Shown: positions 17,193-26,708 of the stretch, one piece after another
Position numbering within the stretch: the stretch's first letter is position 1
Layout of the letters: each line of letters starts with the position of its first letter
Assembly (NCBI RefSeq): GCF_001188955.3
Contig: NZ_JPRF03000025.1
Location: 1-64,000, forward strand
DNA from: Kitasatospora aureofaciens
GTDB lineage: Bacteria > Actinomycetota > Actinomycetes > Streptomycetales > Streptomycetaceae
Length of the DNA: 64,000 nt
Direction of reading: 5' to 3'
Translations under genes and position numbers: made by a program
The notes under the pieces: generated by a model
Database searches by the model: none
Told to the model about the DNA's origin: nothing
Seen by the model: the letters and a program-made list of their open reading frames with translations, nothing else

Positions 17193-18005
17193 GTGCCGTT
17201 GTCCGACGACCAGCCGCACACCCGTACGCGGCTGCCGGTCGACGAACAGCCCTCCACGTCGGCGACCCTCCGTCAGTCCCGGCCGCTGCGAACCCTGCTG
17301 ACCGTCCTCGTGGTCGTCACCCTGCTCGTCGTCGCCATCTCCATCGCCAACCGCGGCAAGCCCGCCGCCGGCGGCGGCAGCTCCTCCGACCACGCCGCCC
17401 CCGGCGCCGCCTCCGGCGCCGGCCCGGCCCCCAGCGGCGACCAGCCCGTCGGCACCACCGTCAACGGCATCGCCTCCGGCTTCCCGCACAGCGACCAGGG
17501 CGCCCAGTCCGCCGCCGCCAACTACTCGGTGGCCATCGGCTCCGCGGACATGTTCCGCACCGACAGCCGCCACACCATCATCGCCACCATCGCCGACCCG
17601 GGAGCGGCGGGGGCGCTGCAGAGCCGGCTGGACCAGGGCTTCGGCGGCGACACCGCCGCCCGCTACGGCCTCGACGCCCAGGGCCGTGCCCCCAAGGGCC
17701 TCACCTTCGTCAGCCGCACCGTCCCGGTCGGCACCAAGTCGACCAACTACAACGACGGGGACGCCAAGGTCGAGGTGTGGTGCACCGGCCTCACCGGCCT
17801 CGCCGGCGAACGCTCCGTCCAGCCGGTGACCACCAACTGGTTCACCCTCGCGCTCTCGCTCCACTGGACGGGGAGCGACTGGAAACTCACCGACTTCACC
17901 AGCAGGCAGGGCCCCGCGCCGATGCCCGGAGACCAGCAGGCCGCCACCGCCGAGGAGATCACCGGCGCCGCGCAGCAGTTCGGGGGGTTCCGCTATGCCC
18001 GTTGA
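17193..18005 (+). CDS. bitopic membrane protein, VirB8/TcpC-like (putative)
   Basis: 270 residues. A cytoplasmic N-tail, one membrane segment (about 33-51), a Gly/Ser/Pro linker, then an extracytoplasmic domain with a helix-rich start (SAAANYSVAIGSADMFR) and strands ending WFTLALSLHWTGSDWKLTDF. This layout resembles the NTF2-like periplasmic domain of VirB8/TcpC proteins of conjugation machines. The assignment rests on architecture and neighbours, not clear motifs. The frame is open from 17085, but the GTG at 17193 follows AGGAGG at 7 nt. The stop overlaps the next gene. Confidence 0.62.
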   Translation: MPLSDDQPHTRTRLPVDEQPSTSATLRQSRPLRTLLTVLVVVTLLVVAISIANRGKPAAGGGSSSDHAAPGAASGAGPAPSGDQPVGTTVNGIASGFPHSDQGAQSAAANYSVAIGSADMFRTDSRHTIIATIADPGAAGALQSRLDQGFGGDTAARYGLDAQGRAPKGLTFVSRTVPVGTKSTNYNDGDAKVEVWCTGLTGLAGERSVQPVTTNWFTLALSLHWTGSDWKLTDFTSRQGPAPMPGDQQAATAEEITGAAQQFGGFRYAR

Positions 18006-19269
18006 CCAGACCGCACGCCGTTCGACCGCACGCCGTGCGGGCACGGTGGCCGGTGCGCTGGCCGCCCTGCAGGTGGCGACGATGCTGGCGGCCCAGCGAG
18101 TCTTCGCCGATCCGTCGCCGACTGCCACACCCACCTGTCAGAAGGTCGATCTGCCGATCCCGGGCAGCGATGCCGGATGTGCTCCCAACGGAGCGGTCGT
18201 CATCCCCGGGAGCGGCACCGTCGGCACCGTGACCGACCCGCTCGGGTCGCTCGCCAAGGGCTGTGCCCAGGCGGCGGCCTGGGTGGTGCGGAAGCTGTCC
18301 GGGGCGATCGACGGGACGACGGCGGTGGACTTCACCAACCAGTCGTTCCTGCAGCAGTACGCCGTCGTGTTCGCGGTGTCGACGGTGATCACGCTGGTGC
18401 TGTGGCTGCTGGCGGTGACCAAGCGGGCGGTGCGGGGGGCGCCGTTGACGACGGCGATCTCGGAGGCGGTGGGCTTCCTGTGGCTGACCGTGGTGGCCTC
18501 CGCGTTCACGCCGCTGATCCTGTTCACCGTGGTGAGCGTGACGGACGGGCTGACGAAGGCGATCGCGGTCGGGACGAAGTCGGACACCGGGACGTACCTG
18601 AGCGGCTTCGCGGACACCCTGGAGAAGGGGGACGTCGGCGGCGGCCCGCTGATACTGGTGATCGTGTCGCTGGTGGCGGTGCTGGCGGCGGCGGTGCTCT
18701 GGATCGAGCTGGTGATCCGGGCGGCGATGCTGTACGTGGGGGCGCTGCTGGGGACGGCGGTGTACGCGGGGCTGGTGGACCGGCAGTTGTGGAAGCACGT
18801 GCGCCGGTGGGCCGGGATGATGCTGGCGGTGGACCTGGCGAAGCCGATCATCGTGATCATCCTGGGTCTGGCGGGCGCGGTGGCGACCGGGGCCGGGGCC
18901 AACGACGACTTCGCCCGGGTGCTGTCCGGGCTGGCGATCCTGTTCCTGTCGATCTTCGCGAGCGCCGCGGTGTACCGCTTCGTGCCGACCTTCGGTGACG
19001 AGATGCTGAACATGCGCCGGGCCCGGGCCAGCGCGGTGCAGGCCGGTTCGGCGATGATCAACGGCACCGCGAACCTGATGAAGCAGGGCATCAGCACCCA
19101 CGGCGACCGCGGTCCGCAGGCGGCCGGCGGGGGTGGCGGGGCGGGTGGGGGCTCGGTCGCGCCCGGCATCGCCGCGCACGCCGGCCGGACGCCGGCTCCA
19201 CCGCCGCAGGCCGGACCGCCGCAGGCCCCGGTTCCGATCCGCGACAGCAATCCAGCGAAGGGAGGGTGA
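17995..19269 (+). CDS. polytopic membrane protein, TrbL/VirB6-like
   Basis: 424 residues. A signal-like N-terminus (AQRVFADPSP), a Cys-containing exported stretch, then about six membrane segments between residues 115 and 335, and a Gly/Pro-rich cytoplasmic tail. The pattern, with a long hydrophobic core and FLSIFASAAVYRFVPTFGDEM, is that of TrbL/VirB6 inner-membrane channel subunits. It starts 11 nt inside the previous gene, so the two are coupled. The tail region has low complexity (PPPQAGPPQAPVP). Confidence 0.75.
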   Translation: MPVDQTARRSTARRAGTVAGALAALQVATMLAAQRVFADPSPTATPTCQKVDLPIPGSDAGCAPNGAVVIPGSGTVGTVTDPLGSLAKGCAQAAAWVVRKLSGAIDGTTAVDFTNQSFLQQYAVVFAVSTVITLVLWLLAVTKRAVRGAPLTTAISEAVGFLWLTVVASAFTPLILFTVVSVTDGLTKAIAVGTKSDTGTYLSGFADTLEKGDVGGGPLILVIVSLVAVLAAAVLWIELVIRAAMLYVGALLGTAVYAGLVDRQLWKHVRRWAGMMLAVDLAKPIIVIILGLAGAVATGAGANDDFARVLSGLAILFLSIFASAAVYRFVPTFGDEMLNMRRARASAVQAGSAMINGTANLMKQGISTHGDRGPQAAGGGGGAGGGSVAPGIAAHAGRTPAPPPQAGPPQAPVPIRDSNPAKGG

Positions 19270-19276
19270 CGGGTAA

Positions 19277-20866
19277 GTGAGCAGTGAACCGCTCGGCCAG
19301 TACGGTGCCCAGTACGCCCAGCCGTACGTGCACCAGCGCCGCACCTACCTGATCGGCAAGGCCCGCCCGAACGCGCCGATCGGCCGGAACCGGGAGTCCG
19401 GCGAGATCCTGCTGATCATCTTCGGGGCGTTCGTCGGGATGCTCTGGGGCCTGCTGATGCCGGTCCTGCCGCTGCGGATCGCCGGTCTGCTCGGCCTGCC
19501 CCTGCTGGCCATCGCGGCGGTCTACGTGCCGTACCGCAAGCGGACGTTCTACAAGTGGGTGGAGATCAACCGCACCTACCGCCGGACGGTCCGCAGCGGG
19601 CGCGGGGTGTGGCGCTCGGACGCGATGGACGCGGGCACCCGGATGGACGGCCGCGAGGTGGAGATCGGCCCGCCGCCCGGGGTGGGGCGGCTGCGCTGGC
19701 TGACCGCGCCGTTCGGGCCGGACGAGGTCGGGGTGCTGATGCACCTGGAGCGGCGGACGGTGACGGCCGCGATCGAGATCGAGGGCCCGGGCGTCGGGCT
19801 GCGCGACTCGGAGGACCAGGAGGCGCTGGTCGACCGCTTCGGCACGCTGCTGAAGCACGTCGCCAACGGGGACGGGTTCGTGACCCGGCTGCAGATCCTG
19901 GCCCGCACGCTGCCGGCCGACCCGGACGCGCACGCCAAGGACGTGGAGCGGCGCGGCGACCGCGACGCGCCGCGCTGGCTGCAGGAGTCGTACGACCAGC
20001 TGCAGTCGATGGTGTCGACCTCCTCGGAGCAGCACCGGGCGTACCTGGTGGCCTGCATGCACTACACCCGCGACCTGGCCGCCGAGGCGCACGCGATGGG
20101 CCGCAGCGCCTACGAGAAGCGTGCCGCCGGCGGTCCGTCCCGGGACGACGACGGGCTGGCGGCCGTGATGGCACGCGAGCTGACCGACATCTGCGCCCGG
20201 CTGGCCGAGGCGGACATCCGGGTGCGCCAGCCGCTGGGCCAGGCCCGGCTGTCCTCGCTGCTGCACTCGATGTACGACCCGGACCACCCGATCGACCACA
20301 TCCAGGCGATGTCCCGGCGCAACGCCTGGCCGGCCGAGCTGGACGCGACCCACCCGCAGTACCTGACGGCGAAGACCCGCGAGTCGGCGACCCGGGAGCC
20401 GTGGTGCCACGCGACCGCGTGGATCAAGGAGTGGCCGCTGACCCCGGTGGGCGTCAACTTCCTGGCGCCGCTGCTGGTGCACACCCCGGACGTGATCCGG
20501 ACGGTCGCGGTGACGATGGACCTGGAGCCCACCGACGTCGCGATCGAGCGGATGCTGACCGAGAAGACCAACGACGAGGCGGAGGCCAGCCGCGCGGCCA
20601 AGATGAACCGCACGGTCGACCCGCGCGACCTGGCCCACACCGGGCGGGTGGACCAGCGCGGTGACGACCTGGCCTCCGGCGCGGCCGGGGTGAACCTGGT
20701 CGGCTACATCACGGTCTCCTCGCGCAACCCCGAGGCGCTGGCCCGCGACAAGCGGACCATCCGGGCGTCGGCCGGCAAGAGCTACCTGAAGCTGGAGTGG
20801 TGCGACCGCGAGCACCACCGGGCCTTCGTCAACACCCTGCCGTTCGCCACCGGCATCCGCCGCTGA
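19277..20866 (+). CDS. SCO6880-family protein (PrgI/VirB3-like with VirB4-like N-terminal part)
   Basis: 529 residues. Two membrane segments near the N-terminus (about 45-65 and 68-85), as in PrgI/VirB3 proteins, are followed by a long soluble part. The protein pattern agrees with what is annotated as the SCO6880 family in actinobacteria. It lacks a Walker A motif, so ATP binding is left to the next gene; the two together resemble one VirB3-VirB4 unit split into two chains. The GTG at 19277 has GGAGGGTGACGGG upstream, 7 nt after the previous stop. Confidence 0.78.
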   Translation: MSSEPLGQYGAQYAQPYVHQRRTYLIGKARPNAPIGRNRESGEILLIIFGAFVGMLWGLLMPVLPLRIAGLLGLPLLAIAAVYVPYRKRTFYKWVEINRTYRRTVRSGRGVWRSDAMDAGTRMDGREVEIGPPPGVGRLRWLTAPFGPDEVGVLMHLERRTVTAAIEIEGPGVGLRDSEDQEALVDRFGTLLKHVANGDGFVTRLQILARTLPADPDAHAKDVERRGDRDAPRWLQESYDQLQSMVSTSSEQHRAYLVACMHYTRDLAAEAHAMGRSAYEKRAAGGPSRDDDGLAAVMARELTDICARLAEADIRVRQPLGQARLSSLLHSMYDPDHPIDHIQAMSRRNAWPAELDATHPQYLTAKTRESATREPWCHATAWIKEWPLTPVGVNFLAPLLVHTPDVIRTVAVTMDLEPTDVAIERMLTEKTNDEAEASRAAKMNRTVDPRDLAHTGRVDQRGDDLASGAAGVNLVGYITVSSRNPEALARDKRTIRASAGKSYLKLEWCDREHHRAFVNTLPFATGIRR

Positions 20867-20929
20867 CCGCCGCGCCCGTCCACCCACCGCACCCGTCCAC
20901 CCCCCACCGCTGGCACCAGGAGGCCGCCC

Positions 20930-22279
20930 ATGGCGCTCGGCAACCTCACCGACGCGTTCACCAGCCTGTTGTTCGGCAAGGTGGAGACCACCCGGCTGCC
21001 GGTGCGCACCTCGACCGGCCAGGCGCAGGCGGTCTACCTGCCGACGGCCGCACCGGGGCTGGGCGACTCGGGCGTGATCATCGGGCGGGAGGTGTACAGC
21101 GGCAAGGGCTATGTCTACGACCCCTTCCAGCTGTACGGGCAGCAGCTGCCCGCCCCGCACTGGCTGGTGCTGGGGGAGTCCGGCAACGGCAAGTCGGCGC
21201 TGGAGAAGACGTACGTGCTGCGGCAGTTGAGGTTCCGCGACCGGCAGGTCGTGGTGCTCGACGCGCAGGGCGAGGACGGCGTCGGCGAGTGGAACCTGAT
21301 CGCCGACGCGCTGGGCATAAAGCCGATCCGGCTGGACCCGATGGCGGCCCGGGACGGCGGGGTGAAGCTCAACCCGCTGGACCCGGCGATCACCCAGACC
21401 GGTCAGCTGTCGCTGCTGCGCACCATCATCGAGGTGGCGATGGGCCGGGGCCTGGAGGAGCGGGCGGGCTTCGCGCTGAAGGCGGCGCACGCCCACGTGG
21501 TGGCCTCGGTGAAAGACCGTCAGCCGGTGCTGGACGACATCATCGACACCCTGCGCAATCCCGAGCTGTCCTCGGTGGAGTCGCTGGGCGTGGCGGTGGA
21601 CGAGGTGCAGTCCTGGGGCCTGGACGTGGCGCTGGTGCTGGACCGACTGGTCGACGGTGACCTGCGCGGCATGTTCGACGGCCCGACCACCGACGGGATC
21701 GACCTGGACGCGCCGCTGATCGTCTTCGACCTCTCGCACATCGACCGCAACTCGATCGCGATGCCGATCCTGATGGCGATCGTCGGGGTGTGGCTGGAGC
21801 ACACCTGGATCCGGCCGGACCGGAAGAAGCGCATCTTCCTGGTCGAGGAGGCCTGGCACATCATCAACAGCCCGTTCGTGGCACAGCTGTTCCAGCGGCT
21901 GCTGAAGTTCGGCCGACGGCTCGGGCTCTCGTTCGTGGCGGTGGTGCACCACCTGTCGGACGTGGTGGACGGTGCGGCCGCCAAGGAGGCCTCGGCGATC
22001 CTGAAGATGGCCTCCACCCGGACGATCTACATGCAGAAGGCCGAGGAGGCGCGGGCCACCGGCCGGGTGCTGGGCCTGCCGCGCTGGGCGGTGGAGATCA
22101 TTCCGACCCTGTCGCCGGGCATCGCGGTGTGGGACGTCAACGGCAACGTCCAGGTGGTGAAACACATCATCACCGACACCGAACGGCCGCTGGTCTACAC
22201 CGACCGCGCGATGACCGAGGACGCGGTGGCCGAACGGACGCGGGCGGAGCGGAACTTGGCGGCGGAGCCGGGGGTCTGA
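20930..22279 (+). CDS. VirB4/TraC-like ATPase of a type IV secretion-like system
   Basis: 449 residues. Walker A GESGNGKS at residues 82-89, Walker B as RIFLVEEAW at about 301-309, and the RecA-like core of VirB4/ConE proteins (VVVLDAQGEDG, FVAVVHHLSDV, ASTRTIYMQKAEEARA). Such ATPases drive assembly or substrate transfer. It is shorter than a full VirB4 (about 800 residues) because the N-terminal part appears to be the separate upstream protein. The ATG at 20930 follows CAGGAGGC. It ends the plus-strand set; no coupling protein, relaxase or oriT is seen. Confidence 0.88.
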   Translation: MALGNLTDAFTSLLFGKVETTRLPVRTSTGQAQAVYLPTAAPGLGDSGVIIGREVYSGKGYVYDPFQLYGQQLPAPHWLVLGESGNGKSALEKTYVLRQLRFRDRQVVVLDAQGEDGVGEWNLIADALGIKPIRLDPMAARDGGVKLNPLDPAITQTGQLSLLRTIIEVAMGRGLEERAGFALKAAHAHVVASVKDRQPVLDDIIDTLRNPELSSVESLGVAVDEVQSWGLDVALVLDRLVDGDLRGMFDGPTTDGIDLDAPLIVFDLSHIDRNSIAMPILMAIVGVWLEHTWIRPDRKKRIFLVEEAWHIINSPFVAQLFQRLLKFGRRLGLSFVAVVHHLSDVVDGAAAKEASAILKMASTRTIYMQKAEEARATGRVLGLPRWAVEIIPTLSPGIAVWDVNGNVQVVKHIITDTERPLVYTDRAMTEDAVAERTRAERNLAAEPGV

Positions 22280-22381
22280 CCGTCCGTCGTCAGCCTGGCC
22301 GGCCGGTCGTACGCAGGCTGCCCGTCCCGGCTCTGCCGCGATGGTTCGTCAGCAGGTAATCCTCTCGTTACGTTCGACGTC

Positions 22382-22410
22382 CTGACAGCTACGCGCGTTG
22401 ACCCTAGGCT
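22382..22410 (+). promoter_or_regulatory. candidate HrdB-type promoter for the 5'-nucleotidase gene
   Basis: CTGACA (22382-22387) and TAGGCT (22405-22410) are separated by 17 bp and fit the -35 and TAnnnT -10 of the main streptomycete sigma factor. Transcription would start near 22417, about 70 nt before the ATG. I looked for PHO-box repeats here and found none. Confidence 0.5.
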
Positions 22411-22484
22411 GCACTCGCGCAACTCATCGCCCACGCCCGGTTCCTCCGCCGCCGCGTGGTCCTCCAAGGTGCAGGGGTTCCCTC

Positions 22485-24284
22485 ATGCTCACCGTCAGAT
22501 CCCGACGGGCGGCGTTCGCCGTCGTCGCCGCCGCAGGTCTGTTCGGCACGGTGGTCGTGCCGACGGCCGCTCAGGCCGCCGACGCCAACGCCAAGCGTCA
22601 CAAGACCGTCAACCTCCAGCTGCTGGCGATCAACGACTTCCACGGCAACCTGGAGCCCCCGGCCGGCTCCTCCGGCACGATCAAGGAGGTCGACCCGGCC
22701 ACCGGTCGGGTGGTCTCGACCCCGGCCGGCGGCATCGAGTACCTGGCCACCGAACTGCGCAAGGCGCGGGTCCCGGCCGACGACTCGATCACGGTCGCGG
22801 CCGGCGACATCGTCGGCGCCAGCCCCCTCACCTCGGCGCTGTTCCACGACGAACCGACCATCGAGGCGATGGACAAGCTCGGCCTGGACGTCACCTCGGT
22901 CGGCAACCACGAGTTCGACCAGGGCGCTGCGGAGCTGCTGCGCAAGCAGGAGGGCGGCTGCCACCCGACCGACGGCTGCTACGAGCCGGGCCGCACCTTC
23001 AAGGGCGCCAACTTCAACTACCTGTCGGCCAACGTCACCGACGAGAAGACCGGCAGGACCCTGCTGCCGCCGTACTGGGTGACCAAGTCCCAGGGCGTGA
23101 AGATCGGCTTCATCGGCGTCACCCTGGAGGGCACGCCGAACATCGTGACCGCCGAGGGCATCAAGGGCCTGAAGTTCGCCAACGAGGTCACCACGATCAA
23201 CAAGTACGCCGCCGAGCTGAAGGCCAAGGGCGTCAACTCGATCGTCGCGCTAGTCCACGAGGGCGGCTACCCGGCCAGCAGCGTCTACAACTACGACTGC
23301 GGCCCGGCGGGCCAGGGCATCTCCGGCCCGATCGTCGACATCGCCAGGAACATCGACCCGGCCGTCGGCGCCATCGTCACCGGCCACACCCACAACGCGT
23401 ACGCCTGCGAGATCCCCGACCCCAACGGCGTGCCGCGCTCGGTCACCAGTGCCGCCTCCTTCGGCCGGCTGTTCACCGAGATCGACATGAAGCTGGACAA
23501 GACCACCGGCGAGATCGTCCGCCCGTCGGTCAAGGCCGAGAACCACGTGGTGCGCCGCACGGTCCCCAAGGCCCCGGACATGACGGCGCTGATCGACCAC
23601 TACTCCAAGCTGGCCGCCCCGATCGCCAACCGCCCGATCGGCTACATCTCCGCGGACATCAACGGCCGCGGCAGCAGCGACCTGGAGAAGCCGCTCGGCG
23701 ACGTGATCGCCGACGCCCAGCTGGAGGGGCTCGCCCCGGCCGGCAAGGGCGGGGCGCAGGTCGCCTTCATGAACCCCGGGGGACTGCGCTCCGACCTGGT
23801 GTACAAGGCCTCCGGCAGTGAGGGCGACGGCGTGGTGACCTACGGCGAGGCGTTCACCGCCCAGCCGTTCACCAACATGATGCAGGTCAAGACGCTGACC
23901 GGCGCACAGCTGGTCCAGCTGCTCCAGCAGCAGGTGAGCGGGCTCAACGACGCGGCGCCGAAGGTCCTCCAGGTGTCCTCGAACCTCCACTACACCCTGG
24001 ACATGCGCAAGACCGGCGCGGACCGGGTGGTGCTCGACTCGATCCGGCTGAACGGCGCGCCGGTCGACCCGGCCGCCAGGTACCGGGTCGCGGCCAACGA
24101 GTTCCTGGCCGGCGGCGGCGACGGCTTCCCGGCCTTCGCGGCGGGCACCGACAAGCTCGTCGGCGCCTCCGACCTGGACGTCTTCACGGCCTACCTGGCG
24201 GCCCACAGCTCGGCGGCCTCGCCGCTGAAGCCGCCGGCGCAGGACCGGATCAAGGTCCTCGGCCCGGGCAGCGACATCGACTGA
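22485..24284 (+). CDS. secreted bifunctional UDP-sugar hydrolase / 5'-nucleotidase
   Basis: 599 residues. A Sec signal peptide ends at PTAAQAADA. The metallophosphoesterase domain shows LLAINDFHGNLE, AAGDIVGASP, VGNHEFDQG and VTGHTHNAYAC, the four metal-binding blocks. The C-terminal 5'-nucleotidase domain shows MNPGGLRSDL, EAFTAQPFTNMM and AANEFLAGGGDGFPAF. It releases phosphate from extracellular nucleotides, which suits the nearby phosphate genes. The frame opens at 22398; the ATG at 22485 gives the normal signal peptide. Confidence 0.95.
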   Translation: MLTVRSRRAAFAVVAAAGLFGTVVVPTAAQAADANAKRHKTVNLQLLAINDFHGNLEPPAGSSGTIKEVDPATGRVVSTPAGGIEYLATELRKARVPADDSITVAAGDIVGASPLTSALFHDEPTIEAMDKLGLDVTSVGNHEFDQGAAELLRKQEGGCHPTDGCYEPGRTFKGANFNYLSANVTDEKTGRTLLPPYWVTKSQGVKIGFIGVTLEGTPNIVTAEGIKGLKFANEVTTINKYAAELKAKGVNSIVALVHEGGYPASSVYNYDCGPAGQGISGPIVDIARNIDPAVGAIVTGHTHNAYACEIPDPNGVPRSVTSAASFGRLFTEIDMKLDKTTGEIVRPSVKAENHVVRRTVPKAPDMTALIDHYSKLAAPIANRPIGYISADINGRGSSDLEKPLGDVIADAQLEGLAPAGKGGAQVAFMNPGGLRSDLVYKASGSEGDGVVTYGEAFTAQPFTNMMQVKTLTGAQLVQLLQQQVSGLNDAAPKVLQVSSNLHYTLDMRKTGADRVVLDSIRLNGAPVDPAARYRVAANEFLAGGGDGFPAFAAGTDKLVGASDLDVFTAYLAAHSSAASPLKPPAQDRIKVLGPGSDID

Positions 24285-24303
24285 CCGTGAGCCGACGATG
24301 AGG

Positions 24304-24336
24304 ACGGGCGGGGCGCTGTCGGGGCGCCCCGCCCGT
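24304..24336. terminator. bidirectional terminator
   Basis: A perfect 12-bp inverted repeat, ACGGGCGGGGCG at 24304-24315 and its complement at 24325-24336, with a 9-nt loop. It lies between the convergent 5'-nucleotidase and histidine kinase genes; TTCCGTTCT follows on the plus strand. Confidence 0.75.
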
Positions 24337-24365
24337 TCCGTTCTCCCCCGACCGTCACTCGGGGG

Positions 24366-25853
24366 CTACTCGGGGCCGGGGCCGCCCGGCAGTCGTACGG
24401 TGGCCAGCGCGCCGGGGCCGCCGTCCTCGGCCGGGCCGAGGGTGACCTCGCCGCCCGCCTCCCGCACGCTCTGTGCGACGATCGACAACCCCAGGCCTGA
24501 GCCGGGCAGTTGGCGCGAGGAGGGGGAGCGCCAGAACCGGTCGAAGACGTACTGCAGCTCGTCCGGCGGGATGCCGGGGCCGTGGTCGCGGACGGTCAAC
24601 ACGCCCTGCTGCAACCGGACCTCGATGGTGCCGCCGGGCGGGCTGTACTTGACCGCGTTGTCCAGCAGGTTGATCACGGCGCGCTCCAGGCCGGCCGCGT
24701 CGCCGTGGGTGTACCAGGGCTCGGTGCTCACCTCGAAGACCAGCCCGGGACCACGGAGCTTGGCGCGCTCGACGGCCCGGCCGGCGATCTCGTGCAGGGC
24801 GACCACGGTGAGGTTGGGACCGGCCTTCGGGGTGTCGGGGCGGGAGAGCTGGAGCAGGTCGCCGATCAGGACGGTGAGTTCCTGCATCTGCGCCTTCATG
24901 TTGCCGAGCAGCTTGGTCTTGGTCGCCGGGGGCAGCGGGCGGCCGGTGTCGTCACTGCGGATCAGCAGGTCGACGTTGGTGCGCAGGGAGGTGAGGGGCG
25001 TCCGCAGCTCGTGGCCGGCGTCCGCGATCAGCCGGGTCTGGCGCTCGCGGGAGTTGGCGAGGGCGGTGCTCATCGAGTTGAAGGAGGTGGACAGGCGGGC
25101 GATCTCGTCGTCGCCGCGCACCGGGATGGTGGTGCCGACCTCTTCGGTCCGGGCGATGTGCTCGACGGCGTCGGTGAGCCGGTCGACGGGCTTGAGGGAG
25201 GAGTGGGCGACCAGGCGGCCGGCGACGGCGGCGAGCAGGATGCCGCCGAGGGAGACGGCGCCGAGGAGGATGGCGAGGCCCTGGAGCGAGTCCTCGACGG
25301 ACTGGGTGGGGGTCGCGACCATGACCAGCACCGGCCCGAGAGAGTGGCTCTGGGCCGCGGAGACGCGGACGACAGCAGGATCACCATTGGTGTAGGTGCC
25401 ATCACGGATGATCGACTGACCGAGCTTGAGGCGGTACGCGTCGGTGTCGCTCGGCTTGAGCGTGATAGCTCGGGGCGTGCGCTCCGCGAAGCAGACCTGG
25501 CCGGTGTTCGCCAGGACGAACTGGACGTCCCTGAGCACGGGGCCGTTGCTCTCGGTCGGGGAGGACCCCTGTGCCGTCGGGGCTGCAGCAGGCGATGAGG
25601 CGCAGTACAACGTGGGTGGGATCCGCGGCTGCGGGGGAGCGTTGAGCAGATCCGTTCGGACCTGGCCGTACAGCTGCCTCTCCACGATGAACCAGCACGC
25701 CAGCGCCGACATCGCGATCGCCACCGCCACCGCCGCCGCGCTCAGGAAGGTGAGGCGGCCGCGCAGCGAGCGGGAGCGGTACCAGTGGACGATTCGCTCG
25801 CGCCGGCCCGGGGTGCGGGGCGGCGCCAGCGGCGGGGGCGGAACAGTACTCAC
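24366..25853 (-). CDS. two-component sensor histidine kinase (MprB-like)
   Basis: 495 residues. Membrane segment 1 at about 35-57, an extracytoplasmic sensor of about 130 residues with two Cys (LYCASSP and GQVCFAE), membrane segment 2 at about 190-213, HAMP, the phospho-acceptor box ADAGHELRTPLTSLRTN, then the HATPase motifs NLLDNAVKYSPPGG, DHGPGIPPDEL and GSGLGLSIV. The GTG start overlaps the response regulator stop by 4 nt. With the protease gene two places upstream it resembles envelope-stress systems of the MprAB/CseBC type. The signal is unknown. Confidence 0.94.
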   Translation of the reverse strand: MSTVPPPPLAPPRTPGRRERIVHWYRSRSLRGRLTFLSAAAVAVAIAMSALACWFIVERQLYGQVRTDLLNAPPQPRIPPTLYCASSPAAAPTAQGSSPTESNGPVLRDVQFVLANTGQVCFAERTPRAITLKPSDTDAYRLKLGQSIIRDGTYTNGDPAVVRVSAAQSHSLGPVLVMVATPTQSVEDSLQGLAILLGAVSLGGILLAAVAGRLVAHSSLKPVDRLTDAVEHIARTEEVGTTIPVRGDDEIARLSTSFNSMSTALANSRERQTRLIADAGHELRTPLTSLRTNVDLLIRSDDTGRPLPPATKTKLLGNMKAQMQELTVLIGDLLQLSRPDTPKAGPNLTVVALHEIAGRAVERAKLRGPGLVFEVSTEPWYTHGDAAGLERAVINLLDNAVKYSPPGGTIEVRLQQGVLTVRDHGPGIPPDELQYVFDRFWRSPSSRQLPGSGLGLSIVAQSVREAGGEVTLGPAEDGGPGALATVRLPGGPGPE

Positions 25854-26620
25854 GCGCCGGCGCCGGCGGCCGGGCGCAGGGCGTAGCCGACGCCGCGTAC
25901 GGTCTGGATGAGGCGCGGCATGCCGCCCTGCTCGGTCTTACGGCGCAGGTACATCACGTACACGTCCAGGGAGTTAGAGGAGGGCTCGAAGTCGAAGCCC
26001 CAGACCGCCTTGAGGATCTGCTCCCGGGTGAGGACCTGCCGGGGGTGGGAGAGGAACATCTCCAGCAGCATGAACTCGGTGCGGGTGAGTTCGACCGGCT
26101 TGCCGCCGCGGGTGACCTCGCGGGTGGCGGTGTTCATCCGCAGGTCGCCGAAGGCGAGCACCTCGCTGTCGTCCTCGGCGGCGGCGCGGGCGGCGGCCTC
26201 GGCGGCGAGGGCGTTGCGGCGCAGCAGGGCGCGGACGCGGGCGAGGAGTTCGTCGAGTTCGAAGGGCTTGGCGAGGTAGTCGTCGGCGCCGACGTCGAGG
26301 CCGGTGACGCGGTCGCCGACGGCGTCGCGGGCGGTGAGCATCAGGACGGGGACGGTGTCGCCGCGGGAGCGCATCCGGCGGACGGCGGTGAGGCCGTCCA
26401 TCCGGGGCATCATGATGTCCAGCAGGACGAGGTCGGGCTTGTCGCGTTCGACGGACTCCAGGGCCTCGTAGCCGTCGGTGGCGGTGGCGACCTCGTAGCC
26501 CTCGAAGGCGAGGCTGCTCTCCAGGGCGTCCCGGAGGGCGGGTTCGTCGTCGACCACGAGGAGCCGGGCGGAGGGGTGGCCGGCCTCGGCGGTGGTGCGG
26601 TCGTCGGCGGACGGGGTCAT
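25850..26620 (-). CDS. OmpR-family response regulator (MprA-like)
   Basis: 256 residues. The receiver domain has VVDDEPALRDAL, the phospho-accepting Asp in LVLLDIMMPRMDG, the Thr/Ala switch at MLTARD and the Lys in LAKPFELDELL. The C-terminal winged helix has TRTEFMLLEMFLSHPRQVLTREQIL and YVMYLRRKTE. A 30-residue Ala/Glu-rich linker joins them. The ATG at 26620 has GAAAGGG upstream and is preferred over 26665. It is translationally coupled to the kinase and follows the protease gene by 88 nt. The 11-bp direct repeats before the protease gene are a likely binding site. Confidence 0.95.
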   Translation of the reverse strand: MTPSADDRTTAEAGHPSARLLVVDDEPALRDALESSLAFEGYEVATATDGYEALESVERDKPDLVLLDIMMPRMDGLTAVRRMRSRGDTVPVLMLTARDAVGDRVTGLDVGADDYLAKPFELDELLARVRALLRRNALAAEAAARAAAEDDSEVLAFGDLRMNTATREVTRGGKPVELTRTEFMLLEMFLSHPRQVLTREQILKAVWGFDFEPSSNSLDVYVMYLRRKTEQGGMPRLIQTVRGVGYALRPAAGAGA

Positions 26621-26708
26621 GGGCTGGTGCCCTTTCTCGTCGGGTGGAGGACCTGCTGGGAGCAATTGTCCGTCTCGCGGACGCTTACCGGCTCTCAGGG
26701 ATTGTGGC

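Noticed and set aside
19091..22165. 1024-residue open frame on the minus strand
   Set aside because: Antisense of the TrbL-, SCO6880- and VirB4-like genes; no domain and no start signals.
22280..22484. PHO box before the 5'-nucleotidase gene
   Set aside because: GTTCGTC and GTTCGAC occur but not with 11-bp spacing, so they do not form a PHO box.
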